Assembly (NCBI RefSeq): GCF_001548375.1
Contig: NZ_AP017295.1
Location: 1,116,001-1,180,000 of the forward strand
DNA: 64,000 nt
Origin: Nostoc sp. NIES-3756
GTDB lineage: Bacteria > Cyanobacteriota > Cyanobacteriia > Cyanobacteriales > Nostocaceae
Reading direction: 5' to 3'
The notes beneath the pieces are model-generated. The model had not been told where the DNA came from. It ran no database searches and saw only the letters and a list, made by a program, of their open reading frames with translations. Every line of letters begins with the position of its first letter. Positions within the stretch are counted from its first letter, which is position 1. Of the stretch, positions 8,769-16,633 are shown in pieces. The position numbers were made by a program, and so were the translations under genes.

Positions 8769-8903
8769 CCGGGTTTCGACTACGCGGAAGTTGAATCTCG
8801 ACTACGCTCGATTACCGCGTAGTCGAAACTCAACCCTCGTCTAGTCAGCTTATCGAGCATTGAGCGTACTTGTACTGAGCGTAGTCGAAGTAGTCGAAAT
8901 GCG
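8769..8903. repeat. Nested CGACTACGC inverted repeats
   Basis: Dense cluster of CGACTACGC / GCGTAGTCG units. One perfect 15-bp inverted pair (8773-8787 and 8815-8829) encloses further copies, followed by TACTGAGCGTAGTCGAAGTAGTCGAAATGC. It is typical of dispersed palindromic repeats in Nostoc genomes and lies in the 311-base gap between convergent genes. Function unknown; strong RNA or DNA secondary structure is expected. Confidence 0.8.
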
Positions 8904-8949
8904 TCTTCTAAATAATCGTGTCCACCTACTTAGCAATCCAAATTTTTAA

Positions 8950-9504
8950 CTACCGTTTGCCGATGCTTTTTTGAAATGCTGGTCTTTCAGTAATTTGCTT
9001 GATATAGTTTACTACTGCTGGATAAGCACTCAAGTCTAATTTCAACATAGTAGGAATGTAAGCCAACATTGAGCCGACCGCAACATCAGCAACGCTAAAT
9101 TCATTACCTAGCAAATAGGGTTGATGCTGGAAAATCTCATTGAGGGGAGTTAGTAAACGAGGCATTTCCTTTTCTCGGTTGGCTTCGACAAAAACACCAG
9201 GGCCAAGGGTGGCATTGGCAAACAATACCCATTGGGAGAGTATTCCCCGCTCCTCTGGAGTCACAGAAGTTTTACCATACTTATCGTGAAGATAGAGTAA
9301 AATTGCTCCTGATTCCCAAAGTTGAAAATCCCCATCTACAATTGCTGGTACTTTGCCAAAAGGGTTAATTTTTATGTATTCAGGACTGCGGTGTTCCCCT
9401 GCCTGCATATCTAGTAAAACAAACTCGTAGGAAACTTCTAGCTCCTCTAAATACCACTTTACGATTGAAGCGCGGCTAAAAGCCCCTCCATACAGTTTCA
9501 ACAT
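8950..9504 (-). CDS. Glutathione S-transferase family protein
   Basis: 184 aa with an N-terminal thioredoxin-like domain (residues 1-75: MLKLYGGAFSRASIVKWYL, then INPFGKVPAIVDGDFQLWESGAIL with the cis-Pro in KVPAI and the ESGAI glutathione-contact motif) and a short all-helical C-terminal domain (about 85-184). Ser in GGAFSRA is the likely catalytic hydroxyl. It is slightly shorter than typical cytosolic GSTs (about 200-220 aa). It follows the 9517-9972 gene by 12 bases on the same strand, so the two are likely co-transcribed, but the functional link is not known. Confidence 0.9.
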   Translation of the reverse strand: MLKLYGGAFSRASIVKWYLEELEVSYEFVLLDMQAGEHRSPEYIKINPFGKVPAIVDGDFQLWESGAILLYLHDKYGKTSVTPEERGILSQWVLFANATLGPGVFVEANREKEMPRLLTPLNEIFQHQPYLLGNEFSVADVAVGSMLAYIPTMLKLDLSAYPAVVNYIKQITERPAFQKSIGKR

Positions 9505-9516
9505 AACTACCTGAGA

Positions 9517-9972
9517 TTAAAGTACTTTGTGAGTGTGAGAATGTTGTTTGACGTTATCGTCTTTTGTCACTACTCTACTAGCATTTAATACTCGCTTGCG
9601 GTCAAGGGAATATTTGAAATCTGTATAGGTTGTACCTAGAGGAATCAATGATTTTGCACTTTCTCGACGCTTGTATGTACGTGCTGCTGCAAATACTCTG
9701 GGTGCAAATTCATCTGCGAACTGAGCCGAGTCGGGAAAGCCTGTTGGTAAAATTGGCTCATCTTTGTTAACTACTGAACCTAAAGTAGTTGCATAAGCAT
9801 ATTTATACGATGTAGGAATGCCTTTTAAAAGCGCTTCTAAAGACGCTGAGGGAATCGGTTCAATCACATCAACTTGATGAACCTCACCATCTTCCTTGAT
9901 AAAGCAGGTTGCCAGACCGATGACTACATAATCATCAGCAGTTAGATCGACAGGGTTTTGTTGAGAAATCAT
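9517..9972 (-). CDS. Conserved cyanobacterial hypothetical protein (151 aa)
   Basis: Family not recognised. I start it at the ATG at 9972 (MISQQNPVDL) rather than at the longer frame to 10074, because the extra 34 codons are encoded by intergenic-type repeat DNA. The 151-aa product is soluble, with YVVIGLATCFIKEDGEVHQVDVIEPIPSASLEALL near the front, probably a small mixed alpha/beta domain, and a His-rich tail (KQHSHTHKVL) that could bind metal. It is upstream of, and likely transcribed with, the GST gene. Confidence 0.7.
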   Translation of the reverse strand: MISQQNPVDLTADDYVVIGLATCFIKEDGEVHQVDVIEPIPSASLEALLKGIPTSYKYAYATTLGSVVNKDEPILPTGFPDSAQFADEFAPRVFAAARTYKRRESAKSLIPLGTTYTDFKYSLDRKRVLNASRVVTKDDNVKQHSHTHKVL

Positions 9973-9989
9973 AAAGAGTGGAGAGTAGG

Positions 9990-10135
9990 GAGGAGCCACT
10001 GCGTTGCGCGGGTTCCCCGCGTTGTAGCAAGTGGCGTTGGGGAGTGGGGAATGGGGAAGTAAAAGGGAAAACAAAGGATTGAGGAATATTTATCTCCCTC
10101 ATCTCCCTCATCTCCCTTATCTTCCCTATCCCTCT
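9990..10135. repeat. Palindromic GC-rich repeat plus CT-type tandem tract
   Basis: A palindromic core around GCGCGGGTTCCCCGCG (about 10009-10024), with outer arms GCCACT/AGTGGC, is followed by GGGGAGTGGGGAATGGGG and, near 10092-10135, CTCCCTCATCTCC units. It lies directly upstream of the 9517-9972 gene. Confidence 0.7.
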
Positions 10136-10360
10136 TAACCTCTCTGGCATTTTACCGAATTTGTCCCTCTTACTACTTGAATAGTCTTAGAGATTAATAT
10201 TTCTTGTTTCAGGAATTTACCCTGGGGATGACGTATGTATTACTAGATTGGAGTGTAAATAGTCTGTATCAGGTGTGCTTGTCTTCAAGAAAATTTATGA
10301 ACAAGCTACCCCAGCAACTCTAATTTGATTTCCCAGACCAAGCAGCTAAGGTAGGAAAAT

Positions 10361-11071
10361 ATGAACACTCACCCATTTTTAGCCTCCGGCGATCAGCAAA
10401 ATAGTTGTTATCAGTTTCTTACTAAAACTACACTCGACTCTCAAAAGCATGAAGCTAATTGTGATGAGTCAGGGTTTGCCGAGGGCTACTTGCGGTCTTG
10501 TGCTTTGCGTTCAGCACAACAGGGAAATTATCACGAAGCGATCGCACTCCTCAACCAATTGATTAATCGTCACCCCCACAATGCGGTTGACTACAACAAC
10601 CGAGGGTTAATTTATTTTCAAAGCGGTCAAAGCCAACAAGCACTGCAAGATTACAACACCGCTCTACAGTTGAATCCCCATTTAGCTAGTGCTTACAACA
10701 ATCGCGCCAATTATTACGCCGCCTGTGGAGAATTAGCAGCCGCGTTAGCTGATTACGATCGCGCTATTGATTTGAATCCTCGTCATGTACGGGCGTGGAT
10801 TAATCGTGGTATCACTCTGCGCGATTTGGGCGAGTATGAACAAGCAATTGAGAATTTTGATATTGCGCTGGTTTTTGGTCAGCTAGAAGGTCATATTTGG
10901 GCGGAACGGGGTAGAACTTATCATCTTTGGGGTGACTGGAATTGTGCGATCGCAGATTATCGTCGCGCTGTGGCGCAATTACCTTCTTTATATAGTCGTA
11001 GAGATGTTCCTGGCTACCGTTTACTTTTACAGGTGGAAAATTGGCTAAATGAATTGTTACCTTTGGGGTAA
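10361..11071 (+). CDS. TPR repeat protein (236 aa)
   Basis: At least four tetratricopeptide repeats between about residues 55 and 200: HEAIALLNQLINRHPHNAVDYNNRGLIYFQ, QQALQDYNTALQLNPHLASAYNNRAN, AALADYDRAIDLNPRHVRAWINRG and YEQAIENFDIALVFG. A protein-protein interaction scaffold; no enzyme domain or signal peptide is visible, so the partner is unknown. Start ATG at 10361 with good Shine-Dalgarno (AAGGTAGG). A monocistronic unit judging by spacing. Confidence 0.9.
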   Translation: MNTHPFLASGDQQNSCYQFLTKTTLDSQKHEANCDESGFAEGYLRSCALRSAQQGNYHEAIALLNQLINRHPHNAVDYNNRGLIYFQSGQSQQALQDYNTALQLNPHLASAYNNRANYYAACGELAAALADYDRAIDLNPRHVRAWINRGITLRDLGEYEQAIENFDIALVFGQLEGHIWAERGRTYHLWGDWNCAIADYRRAVAQLPSLYSRRDVPGYRLLLQVENWLNELLPLG

Positions 11072-11385
11072 TTTGTAATAGGCTACGCCCCGCTACGCTA
11101 AAGTAATTCTTAATTACGAGGGTTACAATCAACAATTTAAAATAAAAAATAATTAGAAGTTTGATTTTGATAAGAGAAGGGTCAACGCTAATTACCTTAG
11201 TAATGCTGGGTGTGGTGGTAATGGATAATGTTGTTGATCATTACCAATTACCAATTACCAACGGCACAGCTATCATAAGTTTTTAAGCGTACATGATATT
11301 GGCAGTATGTACTAAAACCCTGTATTTAAAAGTTAACTAAATTTGTAAATAATTTCTATCATCTATTGTCTGGATGATATTTTCT
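11072..11385. other. Intergenic region between convergent genes
   Basis: 314 bases: a GGCTACGCCCCGCTACGC palindromic repeat fragment (11081-11099), AT-rich DNA, and an ATTACCAATTACCAATTACC tandem tract near 11239-11259. No gene supported. Confidence 0.6.
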
Positions 11386-11799
11386 TTATGGCAAAGATTC
11401 TGGAGCTTCGTTATCTACCTGCTCTTGCTTTGTCACTACGATTGGAATTTGATTAGGTTCAAATTTGAATGCTTGTTCTTGCCGAATACTGTTAGCCTGA
11501 CGGGGATCGAGATTACGGCTCAATTTTTCTTGTAAATCACTAACGCGCTTTTCCATCTGCTTAACTTCAACACGAACTTCACGCAACTTAGCCTGTTGTG
11601 ACATGTGATGAGGGATCAGTTGTATCAAGGCGGCGGCGGCGGCGGCGGCAATTGCTACGTTAACCCCTATCTTGGCTGTGCTTTCTACAGCCATGAGCCG
11701 ATATGAGCGTTGGCGTAGATGCCGTTTTGGGCGCGGGGCAGGTGGACGCTGTTGTGGTGTAGGTTGTTGCGGAAATTGGGAAGGTTGAAAAGCGTTCAT
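11386..11799 (-). CDS. Slr1601-type putative cell division protein (FtsL/DivIC-like topology)
   Basis: 137 aa. A Pro/Gln-rich basic cytoplasmic N-terminus (residues 1-30) is followed by an Ala-rich membrane span (about 46-65, GVNVAIAAAAAAALIQLI), a coiled coil (about 70-100, AKLREVRVEVKQMEKRVSDLQEKL) and a C-terminal tail. This single-span plus coiled-coil layout is that of FtsL/DivIC/FtsB proteins. I match it to the cyanobacterial Slr1601 family, which is named a putative cell-division protein; direct proof is lacking. The Ala run is encoded by a GCC repeat (11630-11650), a site prone to slippage. ATG start at 11799. Confidence 0.65.
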   Translation of the reverse strand: MNAFQPSQFPQQPTPQQRPPAPRPKRHLRQRSYRLMAVESTAKIGVNVAIAAAAAAALIQLIPHHMSQQAKLREVRVEVKQMEKRVSDLQEKLSRNLDPRQANSIRQEQAFKFEPNQIPIVVTKQEQVDNEAPESLP

Positions 11800-12329
11800 G
11801 ATGCTCTAGAAAAAATTGCCTGATTGAATAAGTCCAGCCGTCAGAAACCTGCTGGCTTTGATAACGGCTAAGATTAGCTGACATATTACTTCATTTTTTC
11901 CAAATTGCTACACGTATGTTCTTTGTCAAAACAAAACAAAGCATACGTAGGTAACTGGTTGGCACAATTTTGTAGGATTCAGCCACCAGTATCTGGAAAC
12001 TGCACCTTGTATGCCAAGGATTATTATTCTTTTATGTGTCAATGTCAATTGCTATGTGCATCTCACTTGTGAAGCACAAGTTGATGTATGATATTGACTT
12101 TTGAATGTTTAGTTTTCTTAGAGAAATTAAACCCCTCTAAGGTATCAAGCGAAACTTACATTTGTCAATTTACTTTAATTATTCCTGTCTATTCTTTAAC
12201 TATTTTGGCTGTTAATAGAAAATTATTGTCATTTTTGGCTGATTACTATAGCTGTGTTTCATCTGTATTACTTGTAACTTACGGTTATATGCGTAAATCT
12301 AAGGTATAAAAGTTAAGTTTATTTAAAGA

Positions 12330-12355
12330 TAGGGGCGCACAATTGTGCGCCCCTA
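12330..12355. repeat. Perfect 26-bp palindrome (AGGGGCGCAC / GTGCGCCCCT)
   Basis: Arms TAGGGGCGCAC and GTGCGCCCCTA flank an AATT centre, so the whole 26 bases are a perfect palindrome. Flanking sequence is AT-rich. Likely a dispersed repeat common in Nostoc. It could cruciform or act as a bidirectional terminator-like hairpin but has no T-run. Confidence 0.85.
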
Positions 12356-12514
12356 CCTATAGATGACCAATAATTATGGAAATTGGTATAACCAACAAAA
12401 CACAACAATGCAAAAGATCCGAATTGTTGTGTTTGCAAAAATGAAGCTAGATTTTATCCCAATTCTTGAAATTCATCACTCAAATTCAAACCCAGAAACT
12501 CTGGTGAGATTCAG

Positions 12515-12594
12515 TTTTTGAATTTTGCGGAAAGTCTGAGCGCCGACTTCCGGCGCTCAGAACTTGCCAAGACGAATACGTGAATTTTGAATTG
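12515..12594. repeat. Dispersed repeat, copy A (conserved flanks, palindromic core)
   Basis: Left flank TTTTTGAATTTTGCGGAAAG, a perfect 10-bp stem core (CTGAGCGCCG, 12536-12545 / CGGCGCTCAG, 12551-12560), then AACTTGCCAAGACGAAT and GAATTTTGAATTG. The flanks match copy B at 56686-56760, but the core differs. It lies just downstream of psaM. Confidence 0.75.
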
Positions 12595-12606
12595 GTTTAG
12601 GCTTCA

Positions 12607-12726
12607 TTACTTGTAAAGTTCTGTTGCCAAGCGCCAAGCCAAAACACCTGGAATTAGCGCTACAACGAGAGCGATGTACACTTGGGTATCTGAGATGGAA
12701 GTCACAGCAAGGTACAGATTAGGCAT
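12607..12726 (-). CDS. psaM: Photosystem I reaction center subunit XII
   Basis: A 39-residue single-span thylakoid protein: MPNLYLAVTS, then ISDTQVYIALVVALIPG and VLAWRLATELYK. The core from ISDTQ to the C-terminal RLATELYK is the PsaM signature; PsaM binds near PsaB at the trimer-facing side of photosystem I. The N-terminus is about eight residues longer than the 30-31 aa PsaM usual in other cyanobacteria. A start further in is not available, since the next Met is absent, and an ideal GGAGG (12736-12740) lies 9 nt before this ATG. It is divergent from the sugar kinase gene. Confidence 0.9.
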   Translation of the reverse strand: MPNLYLAVTSISDTQVYIALVVALIPGVLAWRLATELYK

Positions 12727-12762
12727 GGTGGGAAACCTCCTAAACTTGAATGGATGTTGAAT

Positions 12763-12823
12763 AGTAGTTCGTTTACTACTTTTCCTTGTTTTGCCGAGAA
12801 TGGGGAATATCTTGTTACAAGAT
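12763..12823 (-). promoter_or_regulatory. psaM upstream region with two inverted repeats
   Basis: Between psaM and the divergent kinase lie AGTAGT/ACTACT (12763-12768 / 12775-12780; a hairpin in the probable psaM leader) and a perfect 15-base interrupted palindrome ATCTTGT-T-ACAAGAT (12809-12823). The second looks like a possible operator. Neither has been tied to a known regulator by me. Confidence 0.4.
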
Positions 12824-12886
12824 GCAACAAAAGCAGTTATAAGTCAGTAATATTAGTCATTTTTCATAAAAAAAATTTATAAAAAT

Positions 12887-14140
12887 ATGGATTTTTATTT
12901 GGGACTCGACTTTGGTACCTCTGGGGCTAGGGCAGTTGTAATTGATGAGGTTGCCCATATCCACACACAGGTGCAGTATCCTTGGACTACAGCTGATGCT
13001 GAATTAGTCGCGAGTTGGCAGAAGGCTTTATTTACGCTATTGGCACAAATTCCTGAAGCGTTGCGGCGAGGGATGAGGGCGATCGCAATTAACGGCACTT
13101 CCTCTACAGTTTTATTATGTGATGGGGATGGCAACCCTGTAGATGCGCCTTTACTCTACAACGATGCACGGGGATCATCTGTGTTGGATGAGTTGAGAGA
13201 TATCGCGCCACCAAATCATACAGTTTTAAGCGCTACTTCTAGCTTGGCTAAATTGCGCTGGATGATGCAGTTACCCTCATTTAGTGAGGCCAGATATTTT
13301 CTACATCAAGCTGACTGGCTAGCGTTTCTGTTACATGGACATTTAGGAATTAGCGACTACCACAACGCTTTAAAGCTGGGGTACGACGTAGAACAGTTGC
13401 AATATCCACAATGGTTGGAAGGGTTGCAAATACCCATTCAGCTACCTAAAGTATTAACGCCTGGAAGTCTCATCGGGAAACTACGTCCTGAAATTTGCCA
13501 ACAGTTTCTATTCCCGTCAAATTGCTTGGTATGTGCAGGGACAACAGATAGTATTGCAGCGTTTCTGGCGAGTGGGGCAAAATCTCCTGGGGAAGCTGTG
13601 ACTTCCCTTGGTTCAACGCTGGTGCTGAAACTTTTGAGTCGTACCCGTGTGGAAGATGCAAGGTATGGAATTTATAGCCATCGCCTGGGTGACTTGTGGC
13701 TGACTGGTGGCGCTTCGAATACGGGGGGTGCAGTATTACGAGAGTTTTTTACTAATGCTGAGTTAGAAAATTTAAGCCGTGAGATTGATGCTAGCAAAGC
13801 CAGCCCACTAGATTATTATCCTTTGTTGAAGGTAGGCGATCGCTTCCCCATCAACGATCCCAATTTACCCCCACGCCTGACACCACGCCCAGATAATCCT
13901 GTGGAATTTCTGCATGGCTTATTAGAAAGTATTGCCCGCATAGAAACTCAAGGATATGGACTATTACAAAAATTTGGTGCTGATAGCTTAACTCAAGTGT
14001 ATACAGCCGGAGGTGGGGCAAAAAACCCCACTTGGACTGCAATTCGTCAAAGAAATCTCAAAGTCCCCGTTACTTCCTCAACTAACACAGAAGCAGCCTA
14101 CGGAACAGCCTTACTAGCGCAGAGAGGACTAGGAACATAA
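12887..14140 (+). CDS. FGGY-family carbohydrate kinase (likely D-ribulose kinase type)
   Basis: 417 aa. N-terminal ATPase motif DFYLGLDFGTSGARAVVID (phosphate 1), AINGTSSTVLLCD, a hinge/active-site Asp in the substrate region (LLYNDARG), the phosphate 2 region GTTDSIAAFLASGAKSPGEAVTSLGST and the adenosine motif YTAGGGAKNPTW. Cyanobacterial/plant members of this subgroup were shown to phosphorylate D-ribulose (Synechococcus elongatus and Arabidopsis XK-1); older annotations say xylulokinase. It is shorter than the roughly 490-550 aa of bacterial FGGY kinases, which fits the cyanobacterial subgroup. ATG start with an A-rich, Shine-Dalgarno-free leader. Confidence 0.85.
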   Translation: MDFYLGLDFGTSGARAVVIDEVAHIHTQVQYPWTTADAELVASWQKALFTLLAQIPEALRRGMRAIAINGTSSTVLLCDGDGNPVDAPLLYNDARGSSVLDELRDIAPPNHTVLSATSSLAKLRWMMQLPSFSEARYFLHQADWLAFLLHGHLGISDYHNALKLGYDVEQLQYPQWLEGLQIPIQLPKVLTPGSLIGKLRPEICQQFLFPSNCLVCAGTTDSIAAFLASGAKSPGEAVTSLGSTLVLKLLSRTRVEDARYGIYSHRLGDLWLTGGASNTGGAVLREFFTNAELENLSREIDASKASPLDYYPLLKVGDRFPINDPNLPPRLTPRPDNPVEFLHGLLESIARIETQGYGLLQKFGADSLTQVYTAGGGAKNPTWTAIRQRNLKVPVTSSTNTEAAYGTALLAQRGLGT

Positions 14141-14213
14141 CAAATGATCTGGAAAAATCCTCCGCGCACCTCCGCGCTAACCTTCGCGTCCCTCTGCGTT
14201 TAAAAAAGCTTCT

Positions 14214-15302
14214 CTACCCTCCCTGATGAATATGCTGATAAACCAAATCCCGCAATATATTAGCTTGATGATTTGGGATAGATGTATGCAGACTCCTTAA
14301 CGTCATCCGTATCAGTAAGTTCTGTTGATGGGGTTGAATACCTAGACGATGAATTACTTTATCTGGGAGTTGGTGATAGGGCTTATCACTCAAAATTTCC
14401 ACAGATTCTAACAACTCAGCATCTTTACCTAAAATCAGTACAATTTGTTCACAAATATCTTCTAATTCAGTATCTATCCCAGTGACAATCGACATATCTC
14501 GGCTGATACTAGGTTGATTAGATACCAGAATATAGGGTTCCAGGTTCGTCATCTGGGCAGCTATTTGGGGATGGGTGCTTCGCAACAAACGAATGTCATC
14601 CATCCCTTTAATTATCATTACCAACCTATCAAGCCCCCATCCAGATGCTAATCCGCAATATCCTGGTTGTAATAATCCAGGATGAATTTCCCCACATTCT
14701 CCTATTTCAATCCAGTTACCATTAACTAACACCTCAATTTCTAAACCGTTGCGGGTGTAAAGATGAAAAGTTTCATTCAGACGGTAGGATATACCCGGAA
14801 GCACTGCATGAATAATGGTGCTGATAAATTGGATTAAAGCTTCTCTACCCAATTGCTGTGATTGACTCATCAGCCATACATCCATTTGGTGTGGTTCACC
14901 CACATGGCGTTTGTCCACCACATCTCGACGGTAACAAATACCTGGGTGCATGATTAGTTGTTCCCCTGTGAGATAGGAAAGCAACTCTGGCATAATGACA
15001 CTGGTATGAGTTCTGAGTAAAGTCGAATCGCTTAGATAGCGGGTGTATTTGGCAGAACGTGACAAACTATCTTTGGGGAAATAAAGCCTGTCGTAGTTAT
15101 TGGCGACTGTAGTGATGGGAGAAGAACGCCAAATTGTTGGTTCAGGATAACCGGATGCTTGCAGAACTTCGGCTATTTTGTAAACGACGAGATTAACAGC
15201 ATGAATGCCATTTGCCGGGTTCGTCAAGTCCGGCTTAAGAAGTCCAAGTGGTTCATTTTTTGCCTTTCTTGAGTAAAGTTGTAGTATTAACGTAATACGC
15301 AA
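14214..15302 (-). CDS. PheS-like class II aminoacyl-tRNA synthetase with FDX-ACB domain
   Basis: 362 aa. Residues 30-250 follow the catalytic core of phenylalanyl-tRNA synthetase alpha: LLRTHTSVIMPELL, motif 2 (CYRRDVVDKRHVGEPHQMD), amino-acid pocket region (WIEIGECGEIHPGLL) and motif 3 (ASGWGLDRLVMIIKGMDDIRLL). Residues 265-360 look like a ferredoxin-fold anticodon-binding domain (SRDMSIVTGIDTE... LIRMTLRSL), normally the C-terminus of PheT. That combination is the architecture of the monomeric mitochondrial enzyme and unusual in a bacterium, which should have its own PheS2T2 elsewhere. A paralogue that activates another amino acid or has a non-translational role is plausible. Start TTG; no ATG lies before the core, so the codon choice is inferred. 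Confidence 0.75.
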   Translation of the reverse strand: MRITLILQLYSRKAKNEPLGLLKPDLTNPANGIHAVNLVVYKIAEVLQASGYPEPTIWRSSPITTVANNYDRLYFPKDSLSRSAKYTRYLSDSTLLRTHTSVIMPELLSYLTGEQLIMHPGICYRRDVVDKRHVGEPHQMDVWLMSQSQQLGREALIQFISTIIHAVLPGISYRLNETFHLYTRNGLEIEVLVNGNWIEIGECGEIHPGLLQPGYCGLASGWGLDRLVMIIKGMDDIRLLRSTHPQIAAQMTNLEPYILVSNQPSISRDMSIVTGIDTELEDICEQIVLILGKDAELLESVEILSDKPYHQLPDKVIHRLGIQPHQQNLLIRMTLRSLHTSIPNHQANILRDLVYQHIHQGG

Positions 15303-15380
15303 CTGAGATGGAAGACATCACTCAATCGGGTGAGTTCTAATTAAAATTTTCGCGTTGTTGATTAACAGTATGAATTAGCC

Positions 15381-15448
15381 TCACGCAAAGGCGCATTCGC
15401 GTAGCGTCTGTCTACGACACGCTCCGCGAACGTAGAGAAGACGCAAAG
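15381..15448. repeat. REP-like hairpin repeat (GCGTAGCGTCT family)
   Basis: Arms TTCGCGTAGCGT (15396-15407) and ACGCTCCGCGAA (15419-15430), 12 bp with one mismatch, flanked by ACGCAAAG copies. Related sequences occur near 40399 and 59383. It lies in the 413-base gap (15303-15715), which otherwise holds the promoter region of the 15302 gene and no visible gene. Confidence 0.7.
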
Positions 15449-15643
15449 TTACAAAGAATGAGAAAGGTAGTTTTTGCATTTCATACTCTGATTGAGCAAG
15501 GTTAAAATTAGACACTATGTAGGAGTTGGTTTAAGAAGGATTTTCCTGCCACATCAAGATTATCATTAAGGGCAAAGGTAAGGCTGCGTACTCGGATATT
15601 GCTAACAAAAGCATTTGTTGTTTTATTACCCGTCTCATGGCTG

Positions 15644-15674
15644 GGTGTAGTATTTTCTAAGAAAAATCTACACC
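15644..15674 (-). terminator. Hairpin downstream of the DUF1338 gene
   Basis: GGTGTAG (15644-15650) pairs with CTACACC (15668-15674), with further pairing of the A/T-rich inside. It sits 41 bases past the stop of the minus-strand gene. No T-run on the minus strand, so this is tentative. Confidence 0.35.
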
Positions 15675-15715
15675 GAGCAAGCATATTGTAAGTAATTAAC
15701 TGAACTTAATATTAT

Positions 15716-16633
15716 CTATTTAGATAAACGAGTCATTTCAAACAATTGTTGAGCATTATTTCCCAAAAAGGCATCAAATAATTCCTGCTTTCCTGGGGCT
15801 ATTTCTAACGGGTAACGTTGAGCAATTTCATAATAGGCATAAGTCCAAGGAATTTGTATTTCCTGACCACTGACATCATCTGTAACTGTCACCATTTCTT
15901 TAACGGCTTGGGTGGCTGTCTGACGTAAGCCACAAGCAACATCACCTTCAATTTCTGCTTTCATAGGTACACCTAAACTAGCTAAACCACGAGCAGTATC
16001 GTCTATATTGGCGTATTTTGGAGTTTGATGGCGATTAACGTAACCTGTAAAGTGATTGACAGCATAGCCATGTAACAATACCCAAGCACCATATTGAGTG
16101 GCTTGATTCACTTCTTCCACAACAGAACGCCGAGGAGTTAACCAAGGACGAGTGAAAACTGTTTGCAGCTTTTGGGCGATAACTTCATCGTTTTCTTGTG
16201 GAGAAAAATCAGGAATGGTAGAGGTAAATTCCTGAGGAATTGTTGATACTGTTTGAGAGATTAATTCAACAATATGCTTAGGTAATTCATCTACTATCAA
16301 CTCGCTGATAAATAACTTAGGTAAATCAAACTCTGCTTGTTGGGGATGGCGATAGTGACGGGCGTACAGATGAGTTTGAGGAAAATGATATTCTCCAGCC
16401 GGGACATAACCCAAAGCCTCTCCTATTTGGGAAAGATACTCAATTCCCAGATTTACTATACCTTGAGGGCGCTCAATTGATAAACGTAGCGATCGCAATG
16501 CAATATGGTCATTAGCCACAGTCCCACCCGCCGCCGTAATCATTTGTTCATACGTCCGGGCATAAGTAACCCTGGCGCTGTATTCTTGCCAGAGTAGCGA
16601 AAAAAGATTAAGAGCGATTTTGTTCATTGTCAT
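15716..16633 (-). CDS. DUF1338 protein (2-oxoadipate dioxygenase/decarboxylase-like)
   Basis: 305 aa in the DUF1338/HglS family of Fe(II) enzymes with a vicinal-oxygen-chelate-like fold. Characterised members turn 2-oxoadipate into D-2-hydroxyglutarate in lysine catabolism. Visible marks are NDHIALRSL near residue 41 (metal His) and GYAVNHFTGYVNRH near residue 208 (second metal His region), plus a C-terminal acidic/aromatic part. It is shorter than Pseudomonas HglS (about 450 aa) but similar to other DUF1338 proteins. It follows the aminotransferase gene by 87 bases on the same strand, which supports a shared pathway. The ATG at 16633 (or 16627) is formed by the last unit of a TGACTAA tandem repeat. 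Confidence 0.75.
   Translation of the reverse strand: MTMNKIALNLFSLLWQEYSARVTYARTYEQMITAAGGTVANDHIALRSLRLSIERPQGIVNLGIEYLSQIGEALGYVPAGEYHFPQTHLYARHYRHPQQAEFDLPKLFISELIVDELPKHIVELISQTVSTIPQEFTSTIPDFSPQENDEVIAQKLQTVFTRPWLTPRRSVVEEVNQATQYGAWVLLHGYAVNHFTGYVNRHQTPKYANIDDTARGLASLGVPMKAEIEGDVACGLRQTATQAVKEMVTVTDDVSGQEIQIPWTYAYYEIAQRYPLEIAPGKQELFDAFLGNNAQQLFEMTRLSK

Larger units (their letters stand above)
11800..12606. other. Long intergenic region with palindromes, no supported gene
   Basis: 807 bases upstream of the 11799 gene and downstream of psaM. It contains the promoter side of the 11386-11799 gene, a 73-codon open frame at 12088 that I reject, a perfect palindrome at 12330-12355 and a repeat with palindromic core at 12515-12594. 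The remainder is AT-rich and featureless to me. Confidence 0.6.

Noticed and set aside
9973..10074. N-terminal 34-codon extension of the 9517 gene
   Set aside because: Encoded by GC palindromic and CT tandem repeats; the conserved-looking protein begins at the ATG at 9972.
12088..12309. 73-codon open frame in the intergenic region
   Set aside because: No ribosome binding site, no recognised family and a hydrophobic mixed composition typical of AT-rich non-coding DNA.
12887..14140. Xylulokinase (xylB) name for the FGGY kinase
   Set aside because: Cyanobacterial/plant relatives act on D-ribulose; I therefore leave the symbol empty.
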